From Sycon ciliatum (lineage: Eukaryota > Porifera > Calcarea > Leucosolenida > Sycettidae), in the NCBI RefSeq assembly GCF_964019385.1, contig NC_088655.1, positions 12,841,357 through 12,905,356 on the forward strand: a DNA stretch of 64,000 bases, read 5' to 3'. Each line of letters opens with the position of its first letter. The first letter of the stretch is position 1. A program made the translations under genes and the position numbers. Under the pieces are notes generated by a model that saw only the letters and a program-made list of their open reading frames with translations, had not been told where the DNA came from and did no database searches. Positions 22,921 to 35,776 of the stretch are shown one piece after another.

Positions 22921-23296
22921 CATAGCGTAGGGCCCTGAGCTTCCAAGCTCTCTCGTTTTTTCCATCATATATGGCTGTGCTCTTTAGCAAGTAATAGTTG
23001 GATTGTGTATAGCTGCATTTCAGAACAGCAGAAAACTAAGAACGCCATGCTGAACTTTAGCATGTGGCGCTCTTAGTATTTCGGCATGGGCTTTCTTGAG
23101 CTTCATTTTCTTTGCCACGCGCCTCTCCTGTACGAACTGTTTATTTATTTATTTTATTTTTTACAGAAAGCTATCTGTAGAAACTACATGCGGTTGTACA
23201 TCTTTGGTGGATGCGTTCATTTTGCATGCCACAAACGGTACCTTCTGCCTTTTTCTACCGGCTGTACCAGGTTGGTAGACATCAGTAGAGCTACGT

Positions 23297-23870
23297 CTGT
23301 CCCTCCAGAAACTTGCGGAGACATTACGGAAATATCGCGGAAAAAGTTGCGAGGTAAAATGCCACAAATTGCGGGGAATATTGCGGATTTTGTCAACTAT
23401 TGCGGGATTATTGTGGTAAAATTGCGGAAATTGCAGCGGATTTTGGTACTTGTACTGTAGTGGTGTACGGTGTACGAGTCGTACAGCATAAATCATGCAT
23501 GACAAAACAGAACGTGTGCTGCGCTGACTGTGTTCAGCTGCCTGACAGGCGCTTGCAAGCCAGCTTTCCTCCATCCTCGGACAATACTCGACGCGAGCCT
23601 TATTTTGTGACTTGTCAGCCGCTGATTTGCCCAGAAACTTCTCCATTCTGGTGTCTATCTCACAAGTAAACTACTGACGAGCTTCAAGAACTAAAACAAC
23701 ATCGAAGAAAGACTCGAATATCGCGGTTGCTTTTCGAAATATCGCGGTGTATCAAGGACAGTTTTCTACAATAACGCGGATGATTTTTCAAATATCGCGG
23801 ATATCACGGACTTTTGTTCAAATCGCGGAAAACAACGCGGCCACGGAATCGCAAGTTCCTGGAGGGACAG
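23297..23870. mobile_element. CTGTCCCTCCAG-family element, copy A (carries ORF start, - strand)
   Basis: 574 bp. Ends CTGTCCCTCCAGAAACTTGC and GCAAGTTCCTGGAGGGACAG. The minus strand from 23646 encodes MEKFLGKSAADKSQNKARV, also present in copy B. Flanks CTACGT / CTTCGT suggest a 6-bp target duplication. AT-rich runs with repeated ATATCGCGG. Confidence 0.85.
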
Positions 23871-23871
23871 C

Positions 23872-25340
23872 TTCGTGATTTAGAGCTTATGCAAACCTAC
23901 TATTTGCCGAAAAATCCGGCCAATGCTGCACACGGTAGTCGACTACGATGCATGCAGCACTGGCCGGATTTGGGTTGGCGAATAATAGTCGAGTCGTGCG
24001 CTGAAGAACGTTGAGCCCAAGAACGTCCAGCCTGACATGCTAAGAACGCCAGGGACGTGCTATAAGAAAGTAGCCAAATTACCCAACAAAAAAAGCCCGG
24101 GACAAAGAATGCCCCGGGCTAACCCCTTCGAAACAATGTTCTTGGACGTGCTACTCGGCTGTAGATATGTTTCCAGCAAAGTATTGCACACACTGTGCCG
24201 TGTATTTGGCAAAAAAATGAAGATAACTACTGTCTGGGTCGCCTGAGGTACGATTCGCTGGTCTACTGAACTTCGTATGCCTAGTGTGCTGCGTTCTACT
24301 GCACTTCTATCCGCCGTCATCTTTTTGTGTCTGCTCCACTCCACCAAGTAAGTAAGTATGAAGCCATTGTGTAACGGCCTTTCTGCTCTGGCGTTGGCTT
24401 CTGCAAACACTCTGTTGGTTGAGAAATGCATGTAGGCCGGAGTGCTGTAATCAGTTGCGGCTTTGTGGAGGGTTTTGTTTCGTTTTGGGTGGTCTGGTTC
24501 GATCCCAGAGCTAACTCTGCGTGCTGGTGCACCCTTCCCTAAATACGAGTTTCACGTTCCCAGTAACCTGTCCGCAGCCTACCAGAACCAATTTCAAGCT
24601 GTGCAGCCCACACTCAACTCGCAACTCATCACCTGGCATGAGGGCGGCACAAACGGACCTGGCCGAGTTTCCAGTCTTCGATCACCCTTTTCGTCATTCC
24701 GTTGCGCATTGCACGACGCCCAGCGGAGTCGTATTGAGTGTACAGTAATGGCTGATTCCAGACTGCCCGTTCGACCAGTGAACGGTGTGCCACAGACTTG
24801 TCGGACGAAGACCGAAGACTACATCCCCACGACAGCGCTGTGTCCGGGAGTTGCACACTCTTGATGGTTACTTTCTGTTGCAGGGTTCTAGCCGGGGGGG
24901 GGGGGTAAGGAGACCCAGTGCCCCCCCCCCCCCCCCCCCCACACACACACCTACTCTGGTAGCGCAACCCCATCCTCATTTCGTTTCTTAACCCTTTTTT
25001 TTTCAGTTCACGCTATGAAAATGCAGCCACAAAATTGATGTTCCATTTGTTCGCTACGCCTGTGCATTGCATTTGGTGAGACGAGGCAATATTGGAAAAT
25101 AGAAAATTTACCTTTTGTTTTGAAAGTTTGTTTTCCCCTCCCCCCCCCCCCCCCTTACTACTTGAAGTAGTTTTCCCTGGCTAGAATCCTACTCTTTTTA
25201 CCGGTATGTGCTCAGTCTTCAAAGGCCCAAACTCTACAGGCCCACTGATTTCATTTTCCGCGTAATTCCCCTGCTGTCCGTCTGTCGGTTTTGTGCCTAG
25301 TTCATTGCATTTTCTGACAGCATATTTACTATCTATAGTT
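23872..25340. other. Intergenic with small hairpins and a SINE-like B box
   Basis: Inverted repeat around 23905-23980 (AATCCGGCCAATGCTGCA and partner), short hairpin AGCCCGGG/CCCGGGCT at about 24093-24120, TCTGGTTCGATCCCAGA near 24492 (T-arm-like), half of a CAAGAG-family end near 24845-24866 and C/G homopolymers. No gene recognised. Confidence 0.5.
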
Positions 25341-25342
25341 GT

Positions 25343-25695
25343 GCTTGGTGAAATGAAATCCGACCCGATGGGCAAAGCTGGCCCACTGTACCAGTTCTAA
25401 CTACACCGACACACGTCGGCTCTTGCATCATTCTGTCAGAACTAGGTCTCCGGACCTGGTGAGAAGGCAGAAATGCCTGTTCACTTGCTGAAGTAAAAAT
25501 AAAATAATCAACGACTCGGATGGTGAGCCAATTCTTTTCACAAAAATAAAATAAAATAACGAACACCATTGTTTTTGTACATGTGTGTGTTCAGCCGCGA
25601 CAACCGCGTTCATGCCACTTCCAGGGTGTCAAGGGCCGTGCAAATTGAGGGCTCCAAGTGTGCACTCTAGGTCGGATTTCACTCAGCACACCAGT
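25343..25695. mobile_element. GAAATCCGACC-family element containing a retrotransposon tail
   Basis: TGAAATCCGACCC near the left end and GGTCGGATTTCACTCAGCAC at the right. Encloses the tail at 25440-25520. Confidence 0.55.
25440..25520 (+). mobile_element. Retrotransposon 3' tail similar to 46.3 kb
   Basis: The sequence GACCTGGTGAGAAGGCAG, then CCTGTTCACTTGCTGAAGTA and AAAATAAAATAATCAAC, aligns with the 3' end at about 46315-46375. It lies inside a larger inverted-repeat element at 25343-25695. Confidence 0.45.
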
Positions 25696-25867
25696 GGTTA
25701 CAGTGGTGGATAGCTCAGTGTCAGTTACTCATAACTCGTATCCAGTGTCCTCTTGTTTTGTTGTACCGTTTAATTTTATTATCATGGCTCAGTATCCGTA
25801 CTCCCCTGCTGTGCTGCATTGTTGTTGTCCACTGATGAATGCTCAGTACTGCACATTTGACATGTAG

Positions 25868-25939
25868 GGTTCTATGGTGTAATGGTTAGCACTCTGGACT
25901 CTGAATCCAGCGATCCGAGTTCAAATCTCGGTAGAACCT
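25868..25939 (+). tRNA. tRNA-Gln (anticodon CTG)
   Basis: A 72-nt complete cloverleaf. The acceptor pairs GGTTCTA with TAGAACC plus discriminator T. The D-arm carries TGGTGTAATGGTTAGCA, the anticodon stem CTGGA/TCCAG encloses loop CTCTGAA with anticodon CTG at 25901-25903, and the T-arm reads CCGAGTTCAAATCTCGG. Both A and B boxes are intact, no CCA is encoded, and a run of seven T at 25942-25948 is a pol III terminator. It is near-identical to animal tRNA-Gln genes as I recall them, so it is probably functional. A MITE begins 95 bp downstream. Confidence 0.97.
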
Positions 25940-25941
25940 GA

Positions 25942-25948
25942 TTTTTTT
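25942..25948 (+). terminator. Pol III terminator of tRNA-Gln
   Basis: Seven consecutive T residues two bases after the tRNA 3' end. Confidence 0.85.
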
Positions 25949-26034
25949 AACTTTTGAAACGCAATCACTGACTTTCGAAATTCCTCGTTGCTTTCCTGTG
26001 GGTGAATGCGAAGTGACAACAGATAGTGCGGGAG

Positions 26035-26335
26035 TACCGTAAAGTACAGTTGATCCGCCCCCTCTCTAATTCCCGCCCCCTGTCGATTTTCTACCTGTGA
26101 AGCGACTTCGGCGTATACAACGAAAATACGGTGTTGAACCGACGCATGCACTGCTGTACACAATACTTGCCAATCCAGGATGAAAATGTGCACAATCCAG
26201 CACATCGAGTCTGAACTTCTACGTTGTTGTACATCGTACTGCACTTGACAGCCTTGATCTAATTCCCGCCCCCTGCCGAAAACCCAGCTGGGAAGCGACA
26301 TGGCATCGTTGGCGGATCAACGGTACTTTACGGTA
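26035..26335. mobile_element. MITE, TACCGTAAAG family, copy B
   Basis: Inverted copy of the 2602-2900 element along its full length, with the same termini and the same internal AATTCCCGCCCCCTG blocks. It sits just downstream of the tRNA-Gln gene. Confidence 0.85.
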
Positions 26336-26367
26336 ACTTTTACCAGCTACATACACCCGTACGTACA

Positions 26368-26572
26368 TTGTTTGGCTGACAGCATGTTACAAGGCGGAGG
26401 ACGCACCGTGTTCGGAAACAGTGCTCCTCACTACGACCTCCACGGTTGGCAGAGCCCCGGTCTTGCGACCATTTGAACCGCGTACTCTGCCAACCGTGGA
26501 GGTTGTAGTAAGGAGCACTGTTTCCGAACACAGTGCGTCCTCCACCGTGTAACATGCTGTCAAGCAAACAAG
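26368..26572. mobile_element. Fold-back element, ~95-bp arms
   Basis: The left arm contains ACAGCATGTTACAAGGCGGA and CGGAAACAGTGCTCCT; the right arm is its inverse. The arms meet across a loop of about 20 bp. Confidence 0.85.
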
Positions 26573-27372
26573 GTGTTTTCAACCAAACACGCCTTAGCTA
26601 ATACCATTGTGGTTGGTAATGTGCAGAGCTTGGATAGCCCACTGCAGCCTGATGGCATAGGTGATGAACTTGGTGATGGTTTCAACTTTCCAACATGCTG
26701 CCCAATGGGGTTGCATACGGGGGGGGGGGGGGGGGGTATATACTCTTTCCCGGGGCTGAACCTACCATCTGTCGTAGCATCCCCTCTTACGAACACCGGC
26801 CTGATCCAAAGCACGTCCCTGGTAGCACTTGGGAGTCACATTTGTGACGATGCCCAGCTGTGCGATTACAATGTCATGTACTACAATATCTGTACAACGG
26901 CACTGCAGAGAGAAGGGAGAGAGAGAGAGAGAGTAAGTTACATTTATAAAGACAGGTAAGTCTAACAAATGAGGACTGAGACCTCTACAACAGGGTTTTT
27001 ACGCCTGAAAGCAGGTGCATGATTTAACAAGCAGGTTGTCAGTCTAGATTTTATGCGCAGATGGAGAAAAAAATGCGCAGAATTTTTGTAATGAGATGAA
27101 AAGCAGAAATAATAAGAAATAATAAGAAAAGATGAAATGAAAGCCTGCTCACAACCCCTCCCAGCCTTGCGAACTGGGTACGGTGGATTAAGAACCCGGT
27201 TCAACGCTCGAGCAAGCGCTCTCCACCCAAGGTGTTCACAGCAACTGATAGGAACTCATATGGGGAAATTATAGAAAAGAAATAATAAGATAAAGAGAAT
27301 AAATTTCAACGCACCTCAATAAACGGAGCCCCACATACAGTGCCTCAGAAAAGTGGATCTTCCGACCAGTGT

Positions 27373-27893
<521 letters not shown>

Positions 27894-27899
27894 CTAGCA

Positions 27900-28570
27900 C
27901 AGATGGGCGAAGGGTTCGGGGTGTCTCGCTGGAGTCTAATTTGGGGGAAATCGATTAACTGAGAAACACACTCCTTAGAACAACAATGCATCATTGCGTC
28001 ATCCTGGCGAGTCCCCTGCATTGTTCCAGGGAGTTAGGTTCTTGAAGCGAATATGTAGAACTGAAGGTGGACGTATACAGCGCTAGACATGCGAGAAGGC
28101 AGAACTCCTTTGTCATGCGGGTGTATGGTGCAGAGGTGATGTACATGGCGCAGAGGTGATGTCCATGGCGCAATTTCTCTTGCTGTTCTATGCCCGCTAG
28201 CAGACTTGACTGTAATGACAGATCACTCATGTCCCCGGCACCTTAGATTACTCATGTCCCCGGCACCTTCGGTTTTTGCACGACGGGCAAGCATACGTGC
28301 CAACTGTGTGTCACGGCATACCATGGTAATAGACTTTCTGATAATAGGGAACTGTCGCACCATACGTACGGACACGAAACGAATGCTGATTCGTCGCCTA
28401 GGTTCGAGGATTCGTCAGAGTCCCTTATGAGGTCCCTTATGAGGGCTCGTTTTCACGAATGGAAGCCTCTTCATTCGTGGATCGCTCCGAATCCGTCAGG
28501 TTGTATTTTTTTGCCATGTACACATTTTCCTTGATTCCACGCACGTGTATCTAGACATGCGTACTAGACA
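27900..28570. other. Intergenic, nothing recognised
   Basis: Only small direct repeats, such as TCATGTCCCCGGCACCTT twice near 28229-28270. Confidence 0.4.
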
Positions 28571-28571
28571 T

Positions 28572-28932
28572 AGCCCGATTTTGCTAGCAATTCTGCCGGC
28601 AAAATATCGAAGAATTTTGAAGAAAGAATTTGCTAGCAAAACGGAGCAAAATATCGGTATGTTCGCTGGAAATTGAGAGATTTTACACTTATACGGTGCA
28701 TGCGACTCATTTTCGTACATTTTTGCCAACACGTGACTCATTTTTTTCTCATTTTGCCAACACGTGACCCACTTTCGGTCAGTTTTCCTACATGTGACCC
28801 AAATTCGGTCTTGCATTGGAGCAAAAAGGGAGCAAAATATCGAGTGACCTGGCAAAATGAAAGCAAAATATCGACGATGAGTGAGCAAAATGTTGCGGCA
28901 AAATATCGAAGTTTCCCTGGCAAAATCGGGCT
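28572..28932. mobile_element. Element with AGCCCGATTTTGC termini and GCAAAATATCG repeats
   Basis: AGCCCGATTTTGC and GCAAAATCGGGCT at the ends; GCAAAATATCG recurs at least five times inside in both orientations, with repeated CACGTGACYCA. Confidence 0.7.
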
Positions 28933-31384
28933 TTGCCTAATGCGTACGCCACGCTACCATGCGTACCAGTCATATTCGTAGTTGCCATGGAATTAGCATG
29001 ACGACTTGTGAACCCTGAATATGATTTGAGCGAAATGAGGACGAGCCGAATCGAACTTTCGTTTATTATTTCGATTCGCAGCAGATGCGACAGGTCCCTT
29101 ATAACGGCATCGCCCTGCATCAGTTCGTTTTCAAAGTGAATGTTCTGCAATTTCTCGATGATCTTGATAGTTCTTGTACTGAGCTTGAAGTTGACTTGGT
29201 GTTTGATTACTGTACTGCTTGATGTCTGGATTCCAATTTTTCTATTTTTTTCTTTTCTTTTCTTTTCCTTTCCACTTACCCCATTATCGGCCCTCTTAAG
29301 AGTTGTGTGTATCACTGTTGAGGCATCCGATGGTAAATAAAATAAATACTACTACTATACTACTGCATATCAGTCCTTGCTCGGCGGTCAAGGAATCACC
29401 ACCGTTGTGATCAGTGTACAAGCTAGTTTGGTTAAGTTTGCTGAAAGGCTTTTCGCTATACATGTAACCATTAAAGATTCTGTGCTGCCCAGCAACTGAA
29501 TTTGACTACTGTATTTTAAAGTACAAATTTTCGTTTGGAATTAACTTTCGCTGTGTTCGTTTAGGGGGCACGAAATAACTAAGCCACAGGAGCTCAGTAT
29601 GACGGACCCAATAGGGGGTAAAACCTCTTCAGCCGCACCCATATGTTACCCTCACTTCGAGTAGGGAGTGCCCAGCTGATCATGGGCATCGATCGGCGCA
29701 CACTGAGTCATTGCACGGAGAGTATTTTACGCATCCATCGCCGCATTTGTTAGCACAGTGCACGCTCTTTGTTGGCAGCATGGTCTCAGACTCGATCTGA
29801 TGATTGGCATGATTCGCAGGCAAGCCCAACGCTGTGTATGCATGATATTCCGGAGGTGTGTGTGGGGGGGGGGGGGGGGACCCGCTTTTTTGCCATCCAT
29901 CGCTATGCATACCATTAACTGCATAAAGTTACACGGCCTGAGAAGATCGCACACCAACTCAAGCTGTGGCATCATAACTGCGGCGCGGGCCAAGATGTTT
30001 TTCTGATAAAATTTCTATGTATAATCTACAGTGGTGCCTCTATCCGGTCGTGATGTTTGTGGGCTATACATGTACTTCCAACTTTGAAGTTTTGGACTGA
30101 AGTCGCTAGAACAACCATCCCGCAATAGTGCCATATACGACTACAGTGTAGATTCTACACCACCGGTAGTGTTAGCACAACGAAAGGCAAAACTCACCTA
30201 ATATGAACATGATGAGGACATGACGTATTGTAATCCTGGCCACGTCCACTGCATGCACTGCTGCAACTACTTAGGCACAAGCTGTAGTCTGTCGGTAGGC
30301 GAAGTCCGTCCGTTGGTTCTCCGAGGCTTCTTCATCAAGTTCATGCCACTTGCCAGTCTCCACTCAACGCTTCGGGAGAATACGGCCCGGCCTGACCACG
30401 AACCAGCGTAGAAAGTACTTGTGTGTTAGTGCTACATGGCGTTATTACTAAGTCTTACTGGCACCGGTACTTCAGACTCAGAGGCACAGGGAAATCATCC
30501 ATGGACATAATGGCGGAGCGTCGTGTGCTTTCTGTGCGGTCAATCGTCGCTCGCGCTCACAGGCGACAAAAACAGACCATTAAATTTTCCGTTTTCGTGA
30601 GCAAGTGGAGCGTAGCGAAGAGCACACTGCAGTACGCTCCGTCGTCTGGATGATCCTGGCAGTCAACCATAGTCAACTGTGTGAACCTGAATCCTCTCAC
30701 ACTCATGACTGGCAGCACTGCACCAGCTTGGTTAGGTTCCATCAGCTTTCCACGCCTCGACAATGGCCGGACTTGTAGCGCATGTGATCTCCGAAACAGG
30801 CAGCGGTTTCTAGTGGTTGGTGCAACGCACGAGCAGCTTCTTGCAGGTATTTTTTATGGACAAACCGACTCCTAAGTCCTAGAACAGTAGAAGGCTAGAC
30901 CCTCGAGCCTCCCTCTCTGGCCTACCCACATATCGACGACAATGTCAATGATGTCAGTTTGCAGGGGTCAAGAGGTCAACGACCGTAAGACACGTTCGCG
31001 TTCACCGACCATAGGTACAGTGTACTAGGTGTAGTGCTAGACTAGAGGCGCTAGACATGCCCAGCCTGGCATAGGCCATGGCATGGCCAAGGGTCACGAC
31101 TCACCAGTCCTGACTCAAGTCAAGGTCACAGCATAGGCTAGGCGTACAATCGTCTTGTGAATCCTGGTGAGGTGCGTAGATCGAGTCTAGTCATCGACTG
31201 TCTGTAGAGCAAGGAGAGTTTGTAGATCTACGATTCCCTGGTGTAGAACGATCGGCCAGCATCGGACCTAACTAATACTTGCATGGCAACTTGGAGAAAG
31301 ACGGTCGGGAACCGGTTTGACCACTCCGTGATAGACCAATCCGAGTCCGCACCACGGAATACCGTTTCAGTACTCCCTAGATTT
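28933..31384. other. Intergenic, no supported gene
   Basis: A retroposon-like AAATAAAATAAATACTAC tail near 29335, one G homopolymer near 29866, and a hairpin GGAGCGTA/TACGCTCC near 30607-30643. No coherent exon. Confidence 0.4.
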
Positions 31385-33090
31385 GACCGTCCATACTGAC
31401 TCGGGTTACCATAGTTATGGGATTTTCAGTCTGACGGTCTGCAGTGATTGGTCAAGCTGTGTCCGATTCTTGGAGCCGAGCACATGGCGGGCGACGGTTG
31501 GAAGTGAGGGTGAACACAAACAGTTCCTTCCTGTTCGTCTTTGTCGTTGGAAGAAGAAGGTTGTTGTTTTCGCCTTTCACTCATTGTGAGAGAAGGGAGA
31601 CCTCCAACTACTTCAAGTAAGTGAATCCAGCATTGCCTGCAGTTAATACAGTTCAGTATTGAGCTGCTCATGTTTTAGCGGGCTGTTTTCGACGCTAGTC
31701 TGCCTCGATAGCGCCACACATGTAGGGGAGGAAAATAGTCGGAGACCCTTTGTGGTCGCTGTCCTTTCCGAACGAGTATTCCAACTTGTAACTCGGTATG
31801 ATGCTCACCATCTCAGTGAGTGGCGGAAACGCCCGAAGCTTTGAGTCTAAGCGCACTCTTTCTCTTTCTCGGTCCTGGGGGCATCGGAAAAAGAACGAAC
31901 TCCTCCACAACAATGGCGGAAACGTAAGCATGCTGGCTCGCCTGTCTGTAGTAGCTTTGGAATTTGTTTAAGTTTTGTGGATTCCGTGGAGGAATGGCCA
32001 ATTGTAGACTTTTCTTTCCCCGTTGCCGTTCGCTGGGTTCAAAAGGTTCTTCCGTGTTTCCGACTAGTTTGTTGGGTGCATGCCTGCGTGCGTCCACTCG
32101 ACGGGCTCGTCCAGGCCAAGCGGCTTACGGGCGGTCGTACCTCACTAGTCTTCCTGTTCTTTGTCCTTTTTCTTTTCACTTTCCAGACTCTACAGAAGCA
32201 GTCAGATGAAGCGATACACTAACGTGCTGGAGCGATGGCCGCGAGTCGAAAAGGCCCGTCTTGCAAAAAAAAAGATCGGCCTAGCATGCACCCGGGCTTT
32301 AATGCCTTTATACGGCCATGCCAGTGCATGATGTGACGAACGTCGTCACCTGCTTCTCAGCCTGTCGGTCGCACTGAAAAAACGTCGCACGGTAAGTGCA
32401 AGGTTGAGCTGGGCTTTGGTGTTATGTTGGTGATGTTTTGCGATGTTTTTCGGCACTACAATGTGGTCTTGTGCGCTTTAGCCTTGGCCAAGTTGAACGC
32501 AATATCCGCGCTTGAATTACTTCTACAAGCTGATAGCAAGATGTTAGCACGCACATGCTCGTATTGGTTCGTGTCTCGAAACTCGCACGCGACAAAGTGG
32601 CAAGTTATGTTGGCTCTTCGTTCGTTGCGTTCACAGATGTCTAGTCAGTTCCCCGAGATGGCACTGCTCCCGCATCTGGGTACTCTTTCGTCGGTTCGAC
32701 AGACCTGTGCTCGTCGGAGCTGCCGGCAACTCGATACTATTCGTGTGATATTCGTCTTGGGCTCCCTGAGTGCGTTTGGACGACGGAACGATTCGGCGGT
32801 TGCCGTCCACACCGCCGACCCTCGCATATTTGCCCGGGGTCGTGGTCAACGTCCGGGTCGCTCAAAATCACAGGTAAGCATGCCCGCGCAGTGTACAACA
32901 TTGTGTGGTGGTGTGTAGAAAGTAGAAAGCCAGACTCCTGTTTAGATCTATTTTGCAGTATCCTGTGTGACATTGCGTGGTTTGTGTGCCATGGAATATG
33001 GGTCGCCTTGCGGACTGGTGTTGCTGTGGATTGTCATTTGTGGTCGGAATACCGAGAGTGGAGTAATGTGAGCAATCGAGGGTAACCCAA
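31385..33090 (+). other. CpG-rich, donor-rich region, possible alternative first exons
   Basis: Several short ATG-plus-donor combinations sit close together on the + strand: ATG near 31482 followed by GTGAGG; a consensus GTAAGT near 31616; ATG 31913 (MAE then GTAAGC at 31924) preceded by a CT-rich stretch at 31855-31870; GTAAGT near 32391; and GTAAGC near 32874 after an open frame containing RGRGQRPGRSKSQ. This pattern suits a promoter region with first exons. I found no downstream exon that would confirm any of them. Confidence 0.25.
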
Positions 33091-33378
33091 ATATTAATTA
33101 CGTGGCCTTATCAGTCCGGCAACTGTCCGCACGCCGACTTGGCTCTGATGTTGATCGATAATACCATGATTTATACTGGGTAACCGGTTGTTTGTAGTCT
33201 GGCTACGCGTACCGGCGTCTTTGTGCATGGATGTTGGTGGGGCTGCATGACCCCATGCGATAACTGGTGCCCAGATTCAACCCCGTCCCGGGGACGATAT
33301 AGAGAGGGAGGGGAAGCAGTTGGGTTGATACTGGCGGTTGGATATTGACCTGATACCTTTGCAGACGAACTGCAGCTG

Positions 33379-34236
33379 TTAAAGGGGAAGTTAAGGCAAA
33401 AATTAAAATTTCACCAGTTGTAGTCTTCGGGGTGCTGAGTCGAATGGTCTTGGTCCGAGAAAGCTGAGACGCTCCCTTCCTACTTGAATCCCAATCGAAC
33501 TCGCGCACTTCCACCGAAACTGGGTGACTGCGCCCTACTAGATGGGGATTTGTATGCAAAATGTCACTAAAAGCGCCATTTCGTTCTTATAAAAGCACGG
33601 ATGACCGCGATTGGCCCATGTGTTGTAGTCTTTTGGACGCTGAGTCGACTGGTTTTGGTCCGAAAAGGCTGAGATGCAGCGTTCCTCCTTTATTCCCAAT
33701 CGAACATGGTTGAAGAAGCGGTCACGTGCTCCTGCGTACACCAGTCACCTGGTCACCGTGCCTGCAGGGTACAACTTACTAGCCTGTTTGACCTTTTTTG
33801 GGTGCAGTCCTGTCACTCGAGTTGAACCTTGGTGTGAAAGTTGTCGCCTGCTGGCGTGGTGACCAGGTGATTTGGGCTACCAGGAGCACGTGACCACTTG
33901 TTCAACCATGTTCAATTGGGAATAAAGGAGGAACGCTGCATCGCAGCCTTTTCGGACCAAAACCAGCCGACTCAGCGTCCAAAAGACTACAACATATGGG
34001 CCAATCGCGGTCATCAGTGCTTTTATAAGAACGAAATGGCGCTTTTAGTGACATTTTGCATACAAATCCCCATCTAGTAGGGCGCAGTCACCCAGTTTCG
34101 GTGGAAGTGCGCGAGTTCGATTGGGATTCAAGTAGGAAGGGAGCGTCTCAGCTTTCTCGGACCAAGACCATTCGACTCAGCACCCCGAAGACTACAACTG
34201 GTGAAAATTTAATTTTTGCCTTAACTTCCCCTTTAA
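33379..34236. mobile_element. Large fold-back element, 375-bp arms, TTAA ends
   Basis: TTAAAGGGGAAGTTAAGGCA at the left and its inverse at the right. The arms, 33383-33757 and 33858-34232, are almost identical, with about 100 bp between them. TTAA at both ends suggests a TTAA target duplication. Confidence 0.9.
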
Positions 34237-34367
34237 TACCGCGTGTTGAATCGCTTCCTTGGCCCACATGTATGCAAGTGACTCCTGAATGAAATGAACT
34301 CGTTGACCGTGTGACGCAAATTCCGGATTGACCTCTCCAGTGATTGGTGACCTGCTGCACCCGCTGA

Positions 34368-34660
34368 CATGAACTCTTCGTGAGTGCGTTCCACTGCTAT
34401 ACCCATGACGAAACCAAGTAGTGTCTAGGTATGATTCTATGAGTTCTGATTTTATTATGATTTTTTGAATCTAACACCTCTGACTATCTAAGCGCTAAAG
34501 CTAATAATACTGGTTGTCCAGGGGGTAGCAGTGCAGCGCTCTTCCGTTGCCTAACCATCCTCGTTTACTACAGAACTGCGCAAGAAATTTGCCTTTTTGA
34601 TCGCAGTGATATCAATCGACTCACTATGTTCTGTCACTTGCATACGTGTGCCACGTATAC
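34368..34660 (+). repeat. Dispersed repeat, copy 1 (pair with 38665-38935)
   Basis: ATGAACTCTTCGTGAGTGC, AAGTAGTGTCTAGGTATGAT and CGCTAAAGCTAA occur in the same order at both loci with moderate divergence. Confidence 0.75.
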
Positions 34661-35248
34661 TAATTCAAGCCAAGGTCCTGGATGTGTTTAGTCTCTGCAT
34701 GTTGTGGTCGAGCCCCGGGGGATCAGAAACGCGCAATACCTAGATGGTTAGTCCCCGGAAGTTTGCCTTGCAGACTGATCGTAGAAGTTTGCACTTCTTG
34801 AAAGCTATTTACTTTGTGTTCATATACGGAATGCCGGTTACATTGGTGAAAGTGGTGAACTAATTGCAGTGAGACGGTTTTGTTGTGGGTGCCATAAACC
34901 CTGTGCTGGACCCTCGCTCCGGGATGGAGGGCCATGGCAACCTTTGATCTGACAAACATCAAACCCCTTTCCTACTGTTGTGGATATTAAAATCCGTTGA
35001 GAAGTCAAGTGGCCACAAGGCGCTGCTGGCCTTGCAGCCATGAGAACTGCCGGTCCATTTTTGCAGTGTGTACTTGACCTACAGTGCATGTATGTGTACG
35101 TGCTAAGAGCCAGTGAGGACGTCGGCCCTAGTCTTTCCACCGGATTTCGATGTCCACAACAGTAGAAGGCCCGAAAGGACGGGTACCTGCAAGACCCAAA
35201 CTCCTGACCACACACGTCGTGTGCATCTACTGCCAGACGCTCTGCCTA

Positions 35249-35560
35249 CAGTAAAACCTGGTTTAAGCGACCACCCCTTTGTGCGTCCAGAGCGTGACGA
35301 TGTCGAGACCAGTTGGTCGACGGAGCGCCTGGCCCCCACCATCATGGCTGCTGCATGTTCCCATTGCGTGCGCCACATGGCTTTTAGTAAAAATAAAAGA
35401 AGTAAAAAACCCGCGGTGCAAGCGAAAGTGGTCGTTAAAGCCAGGTGGTCTTTAGAACCAGGTCCCACAGTGTCTGTGTAGAACTGTCGGTGCATGGAAA
35501 AACGGTCGTTAAGAGCAGGTGGTCGCTAAACCCAGAGGTTGCTTTCACCAGGTTTTACTG
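35249..35560. mobile_element. MITE, CAGTAAAACCTG termini, copy B
   Basis: CAGTAAAACCTGGTTTAAGC and its inverse CACCAGGTTTTACTG with TA at both edges. Internal GCGACCACC/GGTGGTCGCTAAA blocks. Confidence 0.85.
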
Positions 35561-35776
35561 TACATAGCTTGCACAAGTTACATGATTGTCCGGAGTGTTA
35601 GTTGCACCGGGATCTAAGCTGCACCCTCCCCTTTCTCTTGTCAACCTTCTTGGCCTTCTTCCTGAACTCTCCTTGAAAAACAGAATAAGAAACTGTTCCT
35701 CTGAGTTGCGTGTACGTGTGGCGTGAGTGAGAGTATCTGAAGAGGCTATCGCTCGGTCTAACAGTCGATGACAATT

